The notes under the pieces are model-generated. The model had not been told where the DNA came from and made no database searches. It was given only the letters and a program-made list of their open reading frames with translations. Position numbers and translations under genes: made by a program. This document shows positions 8,232 to 17,431 of a stretch of 64,000 nucleotides of DNA, piece by piece. The stretch comes from Bosea sp. RAC05 (lineage in GTDB: Bacteria; Pseudomonadota; Alphaproteobacteria; Rhizobiales; Beijerinckiaceae). The stretch spans positions 62,001 through 126,000 of the forward strand of contig NZ_CP016464.1 in the NCBI RefSeq assembly GCF_001713455.1, written 5' to 3'. The stretch's first letter is position 1. Each line of letters begins with the position of its first letter.

Positions 8232-10046
8232 TCAGTCCGGCGCGATCGTCCGCGCCAGCGGGCTCGCCGCCTCTTCGGGCAGCGAGGCGGCCTTGTCGGT
8301 GACGAGATACTGCGCCCGCGCCAGCGCCGCGAAGCGCCCGCCCTTGGCGACGAGCTCCTCGAAGGAGCCCATCTCGATGACCTGGCCCTGCTCGAAGACG
8401 AGGATGCGGTCGGCATTGCGGATGGTGGCGAGGCGGTGGGCGATGACGAAGGTGGTGCGGCCCTTCATCACCTCCTCGAGCGCCTTCTGCAGCTTGACCT
8501 CGGTGGCGGCGTCGAGCGCCGAGGTCGCCTCGTCGAGGATCAGGACCGGCGGGTTCTTGAGCAGCGCCCGCGCGATCGAGAGGCGCTGGCGCTCGCCGCC
8601 GGACAGCGTGCGGCCGCGCTCGCCGACCAGCGTGTCGAGCCCGTCGGTCTGGCGCGCCATCACCTCGGTCGCCTGCGCCCGCTCGAGCGCCTGCATCATC
8701 TCCTCTTCCGTCGCGTCCGGCTTGCCGACGCTCAGGTTCTCGCGGATCGTCCGGGCAAACAGCATCGGCTCCTGGAAGACGACGCCGATGTTCCGCCGCA
8801 GCGAGATCAGCGAGATCTCGCGGATGTCCTGCCCGTCGACGGTGATCCGGCCCGATTGCGGGTCGAAGGCGCGGTGCAGCAGGCCGAGCGTGGTCGACTT
8901 GCCCGAGCCCGTCGAGCCGACGATGGCGATGGTCTCGCCCGGGGAGACGGAGAAGGACACGTCGCGCACCGCGGTGCGCTTGCCGTCATAGGAGAAGGAC
9001 ACGTTCTCGAAGGCGACCGCGCCCGAGAGCGGCCCCGCATCCGGCGCGCTCGGCAGGTCGCGCACCGCCGGCAGCGTGTCCAGCACCTCGAAGAACTCGC
9101 GCATCTTCGGCGCCTGCATGAAGATGAAGTTCACGAAGGCGACGATCTGCTCGAGCCGGCCGACCAGCATGGTGGCGAAGCCCATAAAGGTCACGATCTC
9201 GCCGACGGTGGTCAGCCCCTGCATCAGCAGCCAGGCGCCGACGACGAAGATCGCCAGCACGGTCAGCGTCGCCGAGGCGCGCGTCGCCACCGTCGCGATC
9301 GCCCACCAGGACAGGACCGGCAGCTGCGCCTCGAGCAGGCTGGCGATGGTCGAGCGCAGGCCGCGGACCTCCGCCTCGATGCGCGTGAAGCTCTGGATCA
9401 CCGGCACGTTGCCGAGCGCGTCGGAGGCCCGCTCGGCCAGGCTCGAATGATAGCCCTCGACATTGCTCTGCAGCTTGTCGGTCTTGCGCAGCACATAGGC
9501 CGTCAGCGTGCCGAACAGCACCACGAGCGAGATCAGCAGCAGGCCGAGCTGCCAGTTCTTCCACAGGGTGAAGGGCAGCAGCACGAACAGCGCGACGAGG
9601 CTGGCGCAATGCTCCCGGAAGAAGGAGAGCCACAGCGCCCACATGCCGCTGGTGCCGTCGAGCATGACCTTGAGCACGCGGCCGGAATGGGTCTGCGTGT
9701 GATAGGCCAGCGGCAGGCTGAGCGCGTGCTCGAAGAAATTCGCCATCACCGCCAGGCGCCGCCGATGCGCCAGCCGATCGGAATGCAGCGAGACGAAGAC
9801 GCTGGCGCCGATGGTGAACAGCCCGAAGCCGACCCAGGCCAGGATCAGCGGGCCGATATCGGCCCAGCTCAGCTTCTGCCCCGCGCCCTGGACGTTCGAG
9901 AGCTTGTCGATCAGCGCGCCGAACAGCATCGGCTCGGCGAAGGAGGCCGCGGCGAGCAGGATGTTGGCGAAGGCCAGGATGAGCCCCAGCCGACGCTCGG
10001 GGCCGAGTTCGCCGAGGACGCGGGCATAGATGGAGAAGAGCGACAT
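8232..10046 (-). CDS. ndvA: Cyclic beta-1,2-glucan exporter (ABC ATPase/permease)
   Basis: A half-size ABC exporter (604 residues, working as a homodimer) that moves cyclic beta-1,2-glucans from the cytoplasm to the periplasm for osmoprotection and host interaction in rhizobia. The N-terminus [15 protein letters not shown], the RLAHRRR segment in the membrane domain (about residues 20-310) and overall length match NdvA/ChvA. The ATPase domain shows Walker [11 protein letters not shown]-loop VFQEPMLF, signature [15 protein letters not shown] and Walker [13 protein letters not shown], with the switch His in FVIAHRL. No glucan synthase (ndvB) is in the window. Its start is divergent from motA. 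Confidence 0.9.
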   Translation of the reverse strand: MSLFSIYARVLGELGPERRLGLILAFANILLAAASFAEPMLFGALIDKLSNVQGAGQKLSWADIGPLILAWVGFGLFTIGASVFVSLHSDRLAHRRRLAVMANFFEHALSLPLAYHTQTHSGRVLKVMLDGTSGMWALWLSFFREHCASLVALFVLLPFTLWKNWQLGLLLISLVVLFGTLTAYVLRKTDKLQSNVEGYHSSLAERASDALGNVPVIQSFTRIEAEVRGLRSTIASLLEAQLPVLSWWAIATVATRASATLTVLAIFVVGAWLLMQGLTTVGEIVTFMGFATMLVGRLEQIVAFVNFIFMQAPKMREFFEVLDTLPAVRDLPSAPDAGPLSGAVAFENVSFSYDGKRTAVRDVSFSVSPGETIAIVGSTGSGKSTTLGLLHRAFDPQSGRITVDGQDIREISLISLRRNIGVVFQEPMLFARTIRENLSVGKPDATEEEMMQALERAQATEVMARQTDGLDTLVGERGRTLSGGERQRLSIARALLKNPPVLILDEATSALDAATEVKLQKALEEVMKGRTTFVIAHRLATIRNADRILVFEQGQVIEMGSFEELVAKGGRFAALARAQYLVTDKAASLPEEAASPLARTIAPD

Positions 10047-10186
10047 GAAGCACCTTTAGCGCAGGCGCAAACCTGAACAAGCCCTCAACCTTAACGCTTC
10101 GTTCAAGGCCCCCGGATAACGTCGTCCCGAGCCTAGGCCGACATCGGCGGCGGGACGGTCGCGGCAGGCGATATCGGGGTGGCGTC

Positions 10187-10954
10187 ATGGATCTAGCAAC
10201 CGGCCTCGGCATCCTCGGAGGCATCGTCACGATTTGCGCGATCATCATCATCGACGGCGGCAACTTCGCCGCTTTCTATGACAAGCACGCCGTCATCATC
10301 ATCTTCGGCGGCGCGACAGCCTCGACGATGACGCGATTCCCGTTCTCGGTAATCACCCATGGCATTCCCATGGGCATGCGCTTCGCCTTCACGATGAGCG
10401 CCAGCCACCCGCGCGAGCTGATCGAGGAGATCACCCGCGTCGCCGACATCGCCCGCAAGAACGGCCCGGTCGCCCTCGAGCACGCCGTGGTCTCCGACCC
10501 TTTCCTCGCCCAGGGCCTTCGCTACATCGCCGACGGCTACGACAAGGACTTCATCCGCGACACGATGGAGCGCGACCGCGACAACTTCCTGCAGCGGCTC
10601 GACGAGGGCTCGAAGGTCTACCGCGCCATCGGCGACTGCGCCCCCGCCTGGGGGATGATCGGCACGATACTCGGCATGGTCACGATGTTCGCCAACATGT
10701 CCGACCCGTCGAAGCTCGGCCCCGCCATGGCCACCGCGCTGCTGGCGACGCTCTATGGCGCCGTCATCGCGAACATGATCGCCATGCCGATCGCCGACAA
10801 GCTGCACATCAAGCTGGAGGAGGAGGAGATCGCGCGCACGCTGATCATCGACGGCGTGCTCCAGATGCGCGACGCCAAGAGCCCGACCCTGGTGCGCGAG
10901 ATGCTGCTCGCCTATCTGCCCCAGCATCACCGCACCGAAATGGCGAAGGCCTGA
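10187..10954 (+). CDS. motA: Flagellar motor stator protein MotA/PomA
   Basis: The cytoplasmic-membrane channel subunit of the flagellar stator; it couples ion flow to torque on FliG. The 255-residue protein has the four-helix MotA/ExbB topology: two N-terminal helices (MDLATGLGILGGIVTICAI, then AVIIIFGGATAST), a long cytoplasmic loop rich in charged residues, and two C-terminal helices (GDCAPAWGMIGTILGMV and MATALLATLYGAVIANMIAMP). The short length and helix sequences are closer to PomA/LafT than to the 290-residue rhizobial MotA, suggesting a second, distinct stator. It is followed after 28 bases by a motB-like gene. Confidence 0.9.
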   Translation: MDLATGLGILGGIVTICAIIIIDGGNFAAFYDKHAVIIIFGGATASTMTRFPFSVITHGIPMGMRFAFTMSASHPRELIEEITRVADIARKNGPVALEHAVVSDPFLAQGLRYIADGYDKDFIRDTMERDRDNFLQRLDEGSKVYRAIGDCAPAWGMIGTILGMVTMFANMSDPSKLGPAMATALLATLYGAVIANMIAMPIADKLHIKLEEEEIARTLIIDGVLQMRDAKSPTLVREMLLAYLPQHHRTEMAKA

Positions 10955-10982
10955 GGCCCGCTTGATGGCCCGGATCTGAGCC

Positions 10983-11923
10983 ATGGCGAGGAAGAAGCGC
11001 GGCGGCCATGGCGGCCATGGCTGGTTCGTCACGTTCGCGGACCTGATGGCGCTGCTGATGAGCTTCTTCGTCATGGTCGCGGCCTATTCCAGCCAGGACA
11101 CGGCCAAGCTCCAGATCGTCGCCGGCTCGATGCGCGACGCCTTCGGCAACCAGCGCGACATGCGGCTGGCCGGCATCGTCGAGGCGGATGGCATCCCCAC
11201 CGGCAACCACGTCAAGAATTCGCGCCTCCTGCCGCTCGACCAGGCGACCGACCAGCCCGGCCCGATCAAGAAGGCGCCTCAGGATGACGGCCTGAACATG
11301 CCGACGCAGGACCGCGGCTTCGCGCTCGCGGCCGCCTCCCTGCGCCAGGCCCTGCGCGACATGCCCGAGATCGCGGAGGTCTCGCGCAACATCCTGATCG
11401 AGGTGAACGAAACCGGCCTCGACATCCAGCTCGTCGACCAGGAAGGCCGGGCCATGTTCGCCGAGGGCAAGAGCCAGCCCACCGAGCGCATGCGCAAGGT
11501 CCTCGCCACGCTGGCACCGACGCTGCGGCGCATGCCCAACAAGATCGCCATCACCGGCCACACCGTGCCATGTTCGCCGAGGGCAAGAGCCAGCCCACCG
11601 AGCGCATGCGCAAGGTCCTCGCCACGCTGGCACCGACGCTGCGGCGCATGCCCAACAAGATCGCCATCACCGGCCACACCGTGCCACCCAGGCCGGGCAG
11701 CGCGCCGGAGGGCGATCCGTGGGAGCTGTCGGTCGCCCGCGCCGCCGCCGTGCGCGCGATCCTGTCGAATTCGGGGGTGCCGAGCGACCGCTTCGCGCTG
11801 GTGTCCGGAAAGGGCGACACCGAGCCGCTGGTCAAGGACAACCCCTATCTGCCCTATAACCGCCGCGTCGGCCTCGTGCTCAAGGCCGATTCGCCGCCGC
11901 TGCCCTCCGGCATCAAGCCCTGA
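10983..11923 (+). pseudogene. motB: motB-like stator gene frameshifted by a 116-bp tandem duplication
   Basis: Partner of the preceding motA. The start region encodes a basic His/Gly stretch and the membrane helix FVTFADLMALLMSFFVMVA, with the proton-binding Asp20, then a linker and an OmpA-like domain. Inside that domain 116 bases are duplicated exactly in tandem (11451-11566 and 11567-11682). Because 116 is not a multiple of three, the frame opened at 10983 is correct only for about 194 codons, then runs 131 shifted codons to a stop at 11960. Removing one copy restores a 274-residue MotB ending PPLPSGIKP at 11923. As read, the peptidoglycan-binding domain is lost. This is either a real mutation, a reversible repeat or an assembly artefact. 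Confidence 0.9.
11451..11682. repeat. Exact 2 x 116-bp tandem duplication inside motB
   Basis: Bases 11451-11566 and 11567-11682 are identical over all 116 positions by eye. The word GCCA stands at both unit starts and again at 11683-11686, a four-base microhomology typical of slippage or of short-homology recombination. The repeat disrupts the motB frame. Confidence 0.95.
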
Positions 11924-11932
11924 GGCGGCGTC

Positions 11933-12457
11933 TCACGGCGCAAGGATGAGCGCCCAGTAGACCTGGTATTTCGACCCGGGCGCATAAGCCGTGGCGATGC
12001 CCATCCGGGTCATGCCGGGCGTCTTCATCACGCGGTTATGCTGCGGCGAGTCCCGCCAGCCCGAAAAGGCTTCCGCCAGCCGCCGGTAGCCCGCCGAGAG
12101 ATTGGCCTCCGCACCCGGCTGCCCGCCGCGCGCCAGCCGCGCCTTCACCGCCTCGGCCTGGGCCGGCTTGTCGGCTGCCGCCATGGCGCTCGCTTCCTCC
12201 TGCGCCGCCGCGACGAGCGCCGGATCGAGCGAAAGCGTGTTCAGCCCGGCATTGAGCCGATAGGCCGAGATCATCGCCCGGGCCTCGTTCGCATCGACCC
12301 GCGCCGTCGCCGAACCGAGGTCGCGATAGAAGGCGGGCTGCCCGGTGCGCGCCGGCTCCGTGCAGCCGGCGGCGCCGACCAGCGCCAGCGCGCCCGCGAT
12401 GAGGGCAGGACAGGTCAAGCGGCGCCGTACCATTGCGCCGCGCCGAGGGTTGAGCAT
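11933..12457 (-). CDS. CAP-domain lipoprotein (SCP/PR1-like)
   Basis: A 174-residue secreted protein. A type II signal peptide ends in the lipobox GAAGC (Cys32), so it is probably anchored to a membrane. The CAP fold is suggested by ISAYRLNAGLNTLSLDPALVAAA and by WRDSPQHNRVM plus a closing YWALILAP. Compared with typical bacterial CAP proteins, the first conserved His region and the GENI motif are not seen, so it may be a degenerate member without metal binding. ATG 12457 begins just after the stop of the mscS gene; an in-frame ATG at 12433 is an alternative. The molecular function is unknown. Confidence 0.75.
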   Translation of the reverse strand: MLNPRRGAMVRRRLTCPALIAGALALVGAAGCTEPARTGQPAFYRDLGSATARVDANEARAMISAYRLNAGLNTLSLDPALVAAAQEEASAMAAADKPAQAEAVKARLARGGQPGAEANLSAGYRRLAEAFSGWRDSPQHNRVMKTPGMTRMGIATAYAPGSKYQVYWALILAP

Positions 12458-12461
12458 CGCA

Positions 12462-15074
12462 TCATTCCTTGCTGTCGTCCTTGACGGGTTCCGGGGCCGG
12501 CGCGGCAGGCGGGGCCTCGGCCTCGGGTTCATCCTCGGCGGGCTGCGCACGACGACGGCTGCGCGCGGGCGCCTTCGCCGTCGCGGGGCTGCTGGGCGCG
12601 GCGGCCACCGCCGGGACCTCCCGGTTGACCGCCGCGGCGATGCTGCCGAGCGACAGCTCGACGCCTTCCAGCCCCTTCACCAGCAGCTCCGGCGTGGCGA
12701 CGGCCGGCTCCATCTCGGTCAGGCGCTTGTGGATCGCGAAGTTCAGGTCGCTGGTGACGCGCCCGACGATGTCGACCTCCGCCACGACGCAGACCAGCTC
12801 GAAATCCATCGTCGAGGTGCCGATCTTCTTGAACAGGATCGCCGGCGGCGGCTTCTGCATCACGTCGCCATGGGCGTTGGCGACCTCGCTGAGCATGCTC
12901 CGCACCGCCCCGGCCTCCAGCGTGCGCGGCACCGACAGCGAGATCAGGATGCGGCCCGTGCGGTCGTTGCGGACGCGGTTCCTGACCACGCCGGAAATCA
13001 GGTTCGAATTGGGCACGATCACCGAGGAGCGGTCGAAGGTCGCGATCTCGGTCGAGCGCACATTGATCTTCTTGACGATGCCCTCGGCGTCGCCGACCAC
13101 GACCTGGTCGCCGACGCGGATCGGCCGCTCCCAGAGCAGGATCAGCCCCGAGACGAAGTTCGAGACCACCGACTGCAGGCCGAAGCCGATGCCCACCGAC
13201 AGCGCGCTCGCGACCAGCGTCAGGCGCTCGAGACTGAGGCCGAGCGCCGAGACCGCCAGCGCCACCGCCGCGAGATAGCCGACATAGCCGGCCGCCGTGG
13301 TGATCGAGTTGCGCAGGCCCGTGTCGAGCTGCGTCGTCGGCAGGAACTTGACCTCGAGCCAGCCCTGCAGCGAGCGCGTCGCGGTGAGCCCGGCGGCGAA
13401 GAGCAGACCGCCGAAGATGATCGAGGACAGCGAGATCGTGACACCGCCGACCTGGAAGCCGAAGAAGGCCGCCCGCAGCGACGTGAAGAAATCGGTCGAT
13501 TCCAGCCCCCACGGCGCCATCACCAGCAGGAAGCCGACGATGACCAGCATCAGCTTCAGCACGCCGGCGGCGATCACCGCGATCTTGTCGAGCGTGTGGG
13601 CGCGGATGCCGAGTCCGGCCTTCAGCGTCAGGGCGAGCCGGCCCTTGCCGGTCATCGCATGCGGAATGCCCTGGTCGACGAGCTGGTAGGTCAGCACGAG
13701 ACTGCAGGCGACGATGCCGATCCAGATCACCTGCTCGGTCAGGAAGGAGGCGAAGACGACATAGCCGCCCAGCACCGACAGCGACAGGACGAGGCCGATG
13801 AGCCAGCCGATGAGGCGGATCGGACCCAGGCTCGCGCCCTCGACCGCGACATAGGGGCCGAGGCAGGCCTCCTCCTCGATCTCCTCATTGTCCCGCAGCC
13901 GGTAGAGCCCCACGACCAGCGTCAGCGCGAAAATGATGACGAGGACGCTGCGCAGGATGATCGAGACCGCAAGGCCGGCGGCGATCGCCGTCAGCCAGGC
14001 CTCGAGCACCTTGCTGATCGAGAGCACCAGCGCCAGCGAGGTGCCCAGCCAGACCACGGTCGAAGCGGTCGAATCCATCACGCTGACGAGGCGCCGCTGC
14101 GGCTGGCTCGGCGCGAACAGCGCATCGAGCAGCGCCTGGACGAAGGCCACGACGGCGAGCCCGGCCACGATCGCGGTCACCACGGGCTGGATGCGCAGCG
14201 GCAGCAGCCCGGCGGTGTTCAGCGCCGCATAGATCAGCCAGCTCGCCAGCGCCGGCGGCGCCGCGCCCGCCACGACATGGGCGAGCGCGATGTAGAGGGA
14301 GTGCAGGCTGTCGGTGTCCTGCGCGCTGCTGAAGCGCGCCTTGAAGCGGGGCAGATAGCGGCGGCGCACATAGTAGAGCAGCACCGCGCCGAGGAAGGCG
14401 ATCGCCACCAGGCCGCCGCGGACGCCCGCCATCGCATCCGCCACCCCCGAGAGCCAGCCCCCGAAGATGTAGCCCGACGCCCGCAGGTCCTCCGGCACGG
14501 TCGACAGCGCGTTCGACCACATGTCGGGGCTCAGCACCGTCGGCCCCGCCGCGAACAGCGCCTGGGCGAAGAGCGCGCGGCGGCGGTCGCCGATCGCGGT
14601 CTGCAGCTGCTCCGCCTGCAGGAAGGCGGCACGCGCGATCTTCAGGGTTTCGTCGGCATCCGAGAAGGCCTTCAGCCGTGCCTCGCGCTCGCGCAGCACC
14701 TCCGCACTCTCCGGCGGCGCACTGGCTTCCGGCTTGGCCCCGAGCTGGTCGAGCCTGACCTTGGCCTGCTCGACACGCGGCGCCTGCTCGTCGATCAGCT
14801 GGCGCAGCTGGTCCAGCGACGGCTGCAGGCGCATGCGTTGGCGCTGCAGCTCGTTTTCGGTGGCCGTCGGCGCCGCCAGCAGGGCCTCGATCTGCGTCAG
14901 CTCGAGGCGGATGGTGTCGAGGCGCGCACGCGCCGAGGCCGCGTCGGGGGCCGGCTGCTGGGCGAAGCCTTGCCCCAACCCCAGCAGGACCAGCACCAGC
15001 ATGGCCAGGGCGGCGAGGAGGCCGGGCCGTGCGCGCGGCGTCGGGTGGGGCGCTGGGGCGATTCGCGCAGCCAT
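12462..15074 (-). CDS. Large mechanosensitive channel, MscS family with DUF3772 region
   Basis: An inner-membrane osmotic safety valve of the MscK/YbiO-like class. From ATG 15074 it has 870 residues: a signal peptide ending FAQQP, a periplasmic coiled-coil DUF3772-type region (about 40-200), around ten membrane helices, and the C-terminal MscS core. In the core the pore-lining helix is seen near LGLSLERLTLVASALSVGIGFGLQ, followed by NFVSGLILLWERPIRVGD, the most diagnostic MscS segment. A Pro/Ala/Glu-rich tail ends the protein. It lies four bases upstream of the CAP lipoprotein, so they are likely co-transcribed. An open frame of similar length on the opposite strand is a GC-rich shadow. Confidence 0.9.
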   Translation of the reverse strand: MAARIAPAPHPTPRARPGLLAALAMLVLVLLGLGQGFAQQPAPDAASARARLDTIRLELTQIEALLAAPTATENELQRQRMRLQPSLDQLRQLIDEQAPRVEQAKVRLDQLGAKPEASAPPESAEVLREREARLKAFSDADETLKIARAAFLQAEQLQTAIGDRRRALFAQALFAAGPTVLSPDMWSNALSTVPEDLRASGYIFGGWLSGVADAMAGVRGGLVAIAFLGAVLLYYVRRRYLPRFKARFSSAQDTDSLHSLYIALAHVVAGAAPPALASWLIYAALNTAGLLPLRIQPVVTAIVAGLAVVAFVQALLDALFAPSQPQRRLVSVMDSTASTVVWLGTSLALVLSISKVLEAWLTAIAAGLAVSIILRSVLVIIFALTLVVGLYRLRDNEEIEEEACLGPYVAVEGASLGPIRLIGWLIGLVLSLSVLGGYVVFASFLTEQVIWIGIVACSLVLTYQLVDQGIPHAMTGKGRLALTLKAGLGIRAHTLDKIAVIAAGVLKLMLVIVGFLLVMAPWGLESTDFFTSLRAAFFGFQVGGVTISLSSIIFGGLLFAAGLTATRSLQGWLEVKFLPTTQLDTGLRNSITTAAGYVGYLAAVALAVSALGLSLERLTLVASALSVGIGFGLQSVVSNFVSGLILLWERPIRVGDQVVVGDAEGIVKKINVRSTEIATFDRSSVIVPNSNLISGVVRNRVRNDRTGRILISLSVPRTLEAGAVRSMLSEVANAHGDVMQKPPPAILFKKIGTSTMDFELVCVVAEVDIVGRVTSDLNFAIHKRLTEMEPAVATPELLVKGLEGVELSLGSIAAAVNREVPAVAAAPSSPATAKAPARSRRRAQPAEDEPEAEAPPAAPAPEPVKDDSKE

Positions 15075-15574
15075 GCCGGGAAAGCCTCGCTCAGATCGGT
15101 GATTCGTCGCTGGCTCGACCGTCGCCACAGCTTCATCGACAAGGCAAGCGCGGTGCGCAGGATCGGGAAACAAACGCAAACCTGTCGTGATCCGGGAGGG
15201 GGTCAACGCCGCGGCGCTGGCGGTCGGCCTCTCCTTTTCATGCCAAACCGGACATCTTCAAGGCGCGGCCGCGGCCGGCCCCGCCCGGTTGCGGTCGCTG
15301 GCGGTGCCAAGCCCGGCGCCAATCGGCAGCACCGCTCATCTCCTGCCCCCGGCATTCCCCTTCAGCCAGCCGAGCAAACCCGCGATGCCGGGCGGGGCTC
15401 CGGCCGCGCATGGAAGCGCCTGGCGCATGGCCTGCCTGCGCCGGCTGCGGCGCTTTCGTCCTGCTCGCCGGTTGACCCGGCGCGGCGTTCTCCGCTCCAT
15501 GGGCCCAGTTGCAGAAAGACGCCGTCCAGCGGCGCGAGACGGACACGCGATCCGCGTGCCGGGGGGATGACGGA
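15075..15574. other. Intergenic stretch between divergent mscS and DUF2938 genes
   Basis: These 500 bases hold open frames on both strands but no family resemblance, ribosome binding site or signal that I would defend. The promoters of the two divergent genes must lie here; I could not single out a convincing -35/-10 pair. The central part (15240-15560) is extremely GC-rich. Confidence 0.4.
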
Positions 15575-16051
15575 ATGGATGTGCTGATCAGGACGGTGCT
15601 CATCGGCATCGGCGCCACGGCCCTGCTCGACCTCTGGGCGATGCTTCTGAAGCGTGTCTTCGGCTTTCCCTTGCCGAACTGGGCTTTGGTCGGACGCTGG
15701 TTCGCGCATCTGCCCCGCGGGCGCGTCCTGCACGAGGACATCACCCGCTCGGAGCCCGTCCGCAACGAGCTCGCGATCGGCTGGATCGCGCATTACGCGG
15801 TCGGCATCCTGTTCGCCGGCATCGTCGTCGCGATCTGGGGCGCCGGCTGGGTCCGCAACCCGACCTTCGGGCCGGCGCTGATCGTCGGCCTCGCCACGGT
15901 CGGCTGCGGCTGGTTCATCCTTCAGCCCGGCATGGGCGCCGGCATCGCCGCCGCCAAGCGCGCCAATGCCAACACGGTGCGGACCCTGAACATCGTCGGC
16001 CATACCGTGTTCGCGGTCGGCCTCTGGGGCACCGCCCTGCTCATCCGCTGA
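15575..16051 (+). CDS. DUF2938 family membrane protein
   Basis: A 158-residue integral membrane protein with about four helices (residues 3-23, 65-87, 95-120 and 135-157). The sequence features GIGATALLDLWAML near the start, HLPRGRVLHEDI in the first loop and IGWIAHYAVGILFAG match the uncharacterised DUF2938 family. No function is known. ATG 15575 has a G-rich stretch (GGGGGG) about eight bases upstream and gives the expected family N-terminus. The next gene follows after 31 bases. Confidence 0.85.
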   Translation: MDVLIRTVLIGIGATALLDLWAMLLKRVFGFPLPNWALVGRWFAHLPRGRVLHEDITRSEPVRNELAIGWIAHYAVGILFAGIVVAIWGAGWVRNPTFGPALIVGLATVGCGWFILQPGMGAGIAAAKRANANTVRTLNIVGHTVFAVGLWGTALLIR

Positions 16052-16082
16052 ACCCCTCCTTCCTCCTGTCGAGACCAACATC

Positions 16083-17318
16083 ATGGCCAGCACGCTCTTC
16101 ACCAATGCCCGCATCGTCGACGGCACCGCGCCGGAGGCCGGCGCGCCTGTCAGCGTCCTCGTCGAGGGCGGCACGATCCGCGAGGTCGGCAAGGCCGTCA
16201 CCTCCGCCAAGGCCAAAATCGTCGACCTCAAGGGCAAGACCCTGATGCCGGGCCTGATCGACGCCCATGTCCATGTCGTCGCCGGCGTCGCCGATCTCGG
16301 CCGCAACGCGCAGCTGCCGGACTCGCTGGTGACGGCCCGCTCCTTCGTGATCATGCGCGAGATGCTGATGCGCGGCTTCACCACGGTGCGCGATGTCGGC
16401 GGCGCCGATTTCGGCCTGAAGCAGGCGACCGAGGAAGGTCATTTCCCGACGCCGCGCCTCGTCATCTCCGGCAAGGCGCTGAGCCAGACCGGCGGCCATG
16501 CCGATTTCCGCGGCCGCTATGACGACGCCGCGACGCCGCTGACGCGTCACCGCCTCGGCGCGCTCGGGCGCATCTGCGACGGGCTCGACCAGGTCCGCCG
16601 CGCCGCCCGCGAGGAAATGAAGGGCGGTGCCGACTTCATCAAGATCATGGCCAATGGCGGCTGCGCCTCTCCGACAGACCCGATCCACTTCCTCGGCTTC
16701 TCGGTGAGCGAACTCGAGGCGGTCGTCGAGGAGGCGCGGATGGCGGGCACCTATGTCTCCGCCCATGTCTACACCGACGAGGCGATCCGCCGCTGCGTCG
16801 AGGCCGGCGTCCACTCGCTGGAGCATTGCAACCTGATCGAGGCCGAGACGGCGAAGCTCGCCGCCTCCAGGGGCGCCGTCGCGGTGCCCACCCTCGTCAC
16901 CTACGACAAGCTCGTCATCGACGGCCCCAAGCTCGGCTTCCCGCCGGATTCCGTCGCCAAGGTCGACGTCGTCCGCTCGGCCGGCATGAACTCGCTCGCG
17001 GTCATGAAGAAGGCCGGCCTCGCCATGGCCTATGGCTCAGACCTGCTCGGCGAGATGCACAAGTACCAGTCCGAGGAGTTCGTCATCCGCGGCCGCGCCC
17101 TGCCGGCCCATGAGGTCATCGGCTCGGCCACCCATGTCGCGGCCAAGCTGCTCAGGCTCGAGGGCAAGATCGGCACGATCGCGCCCGGCGCCCATGCCGA
17201 CCTGATCGTCGTCGACGGCGACCCGCTGAAGGACCTCTCGCTGCTCACCCGCCAGGGCAAGCACATCCCGCTGATCATGAAGGGCGGCGCCTTCATGAAG
17301 CGCGCCAGCCTCGGCTGA
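16083..17318 (+). CDS. Metal-dependent amidohydrolase (imidazolonepropionase/prolidase-like)
   Basis: A cytoplasmic hydrolase of the amidohydrolase superfamily, 411 residues. The N-terminal beta-sandwich is followed by the metal-binding HxH in GLIDAHVHV, a probable later ligand in VSAHVYTDEAIRRCVEAGVHSLEHC, and a catalytic Asp in AYGSDLLGEMH. The C-terminal part closes the composite domain (GTIAPGAHADLIVVDGDPLKD), the usual end of this family. Closest relatives are annotated as Xaa-Pro dipeptidases or carboxypeptidases; the true substrate cannot be read from sequence. It may be co-transcribed with the DUF2938 gene. Confidence 0.88.
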   Translation: MASTLFTNARIVDGTAPEAGAPVSVLVEGGTIREVGKAVTSAKAKIVDLKGKTLMPGLIDAHVHVVAGVADLGRNAQLPDSLVTARSFVIMREMLMRGFTTVRDVGGADFGLKQATEEGHFPTPRLVISGKALSQTGGHADFRGRYDDAATPLTRHRLGALGRICDGLDQVRRAAREEMKGGADFIKIMANGGCASPTDPIHFLGFSVSELEAVVEEARMAGTYVSAHVYTDEAIRRCVEAGVHSLEHCNLIEAETAKLAASRGAVAVPTLVTYDKLVIDGPKLGFPPDSVAKVDVVRSAGMNSLAVMKKAGLAMAYGSDLLGEMHKYQSEEFVIRGRALPAHEVIGSATHVAAKLLRLEGKIGTIAPGAHADLIVVDGDPLKDLSLLTRQGKHIPLIMKGGAFMKRASLG

Positions 17319-17336
17319 GGTCCGAGCGATAATAGC

Positions 17337-17424
17337 CGTCATGGCGAGGAGCATCGCGACGAAGCAATCCAGGAGGGCTCGTTCGACGTCTTTCTGGATT
17401 GCTTCGCTTCGCTCGCAATGACGG
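17337..17424. repeat. Dispersed palindromic repeat, type A copy 1
   Basis: An 88-bp element whose ends are inverted (CGTCATGGCGAG at the left, CTCGCAATGACGG at the right) and which contains GAAGCAATCCAG and its inverse CTGGATTGCTTCG. It lies in the gap between two convergent genes. Two further copies are at 30513-30591 and 35210-35292. It resembles REP-type intergenic palindromes of Hyphomicrobiales. Confidence 0.8.
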
Positions 17425-17431
17425 AAAGGGT

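Noticed and set aside
8208..10076. Plus-strand open frame of 622 codons
   Set aside because: Antisense shadow of ndvA with the same Arg/Gln/Asp/Glu-rich composition; no ribosome binding site.
11570..11923. Separate 117-codon gene after the motB duplication
   Set aside because: It is the 3' part of motB restored to frame by the second repeat copy, not an independent gene.
12345..15587. Plus-strand open frame of 1080 codons
   Set aside because: It is antisense to the MscS channel gene; its composition is Arg/Asp/Gln/His-rich, typical of a GC-rich shadow frame, and it resembles no family.
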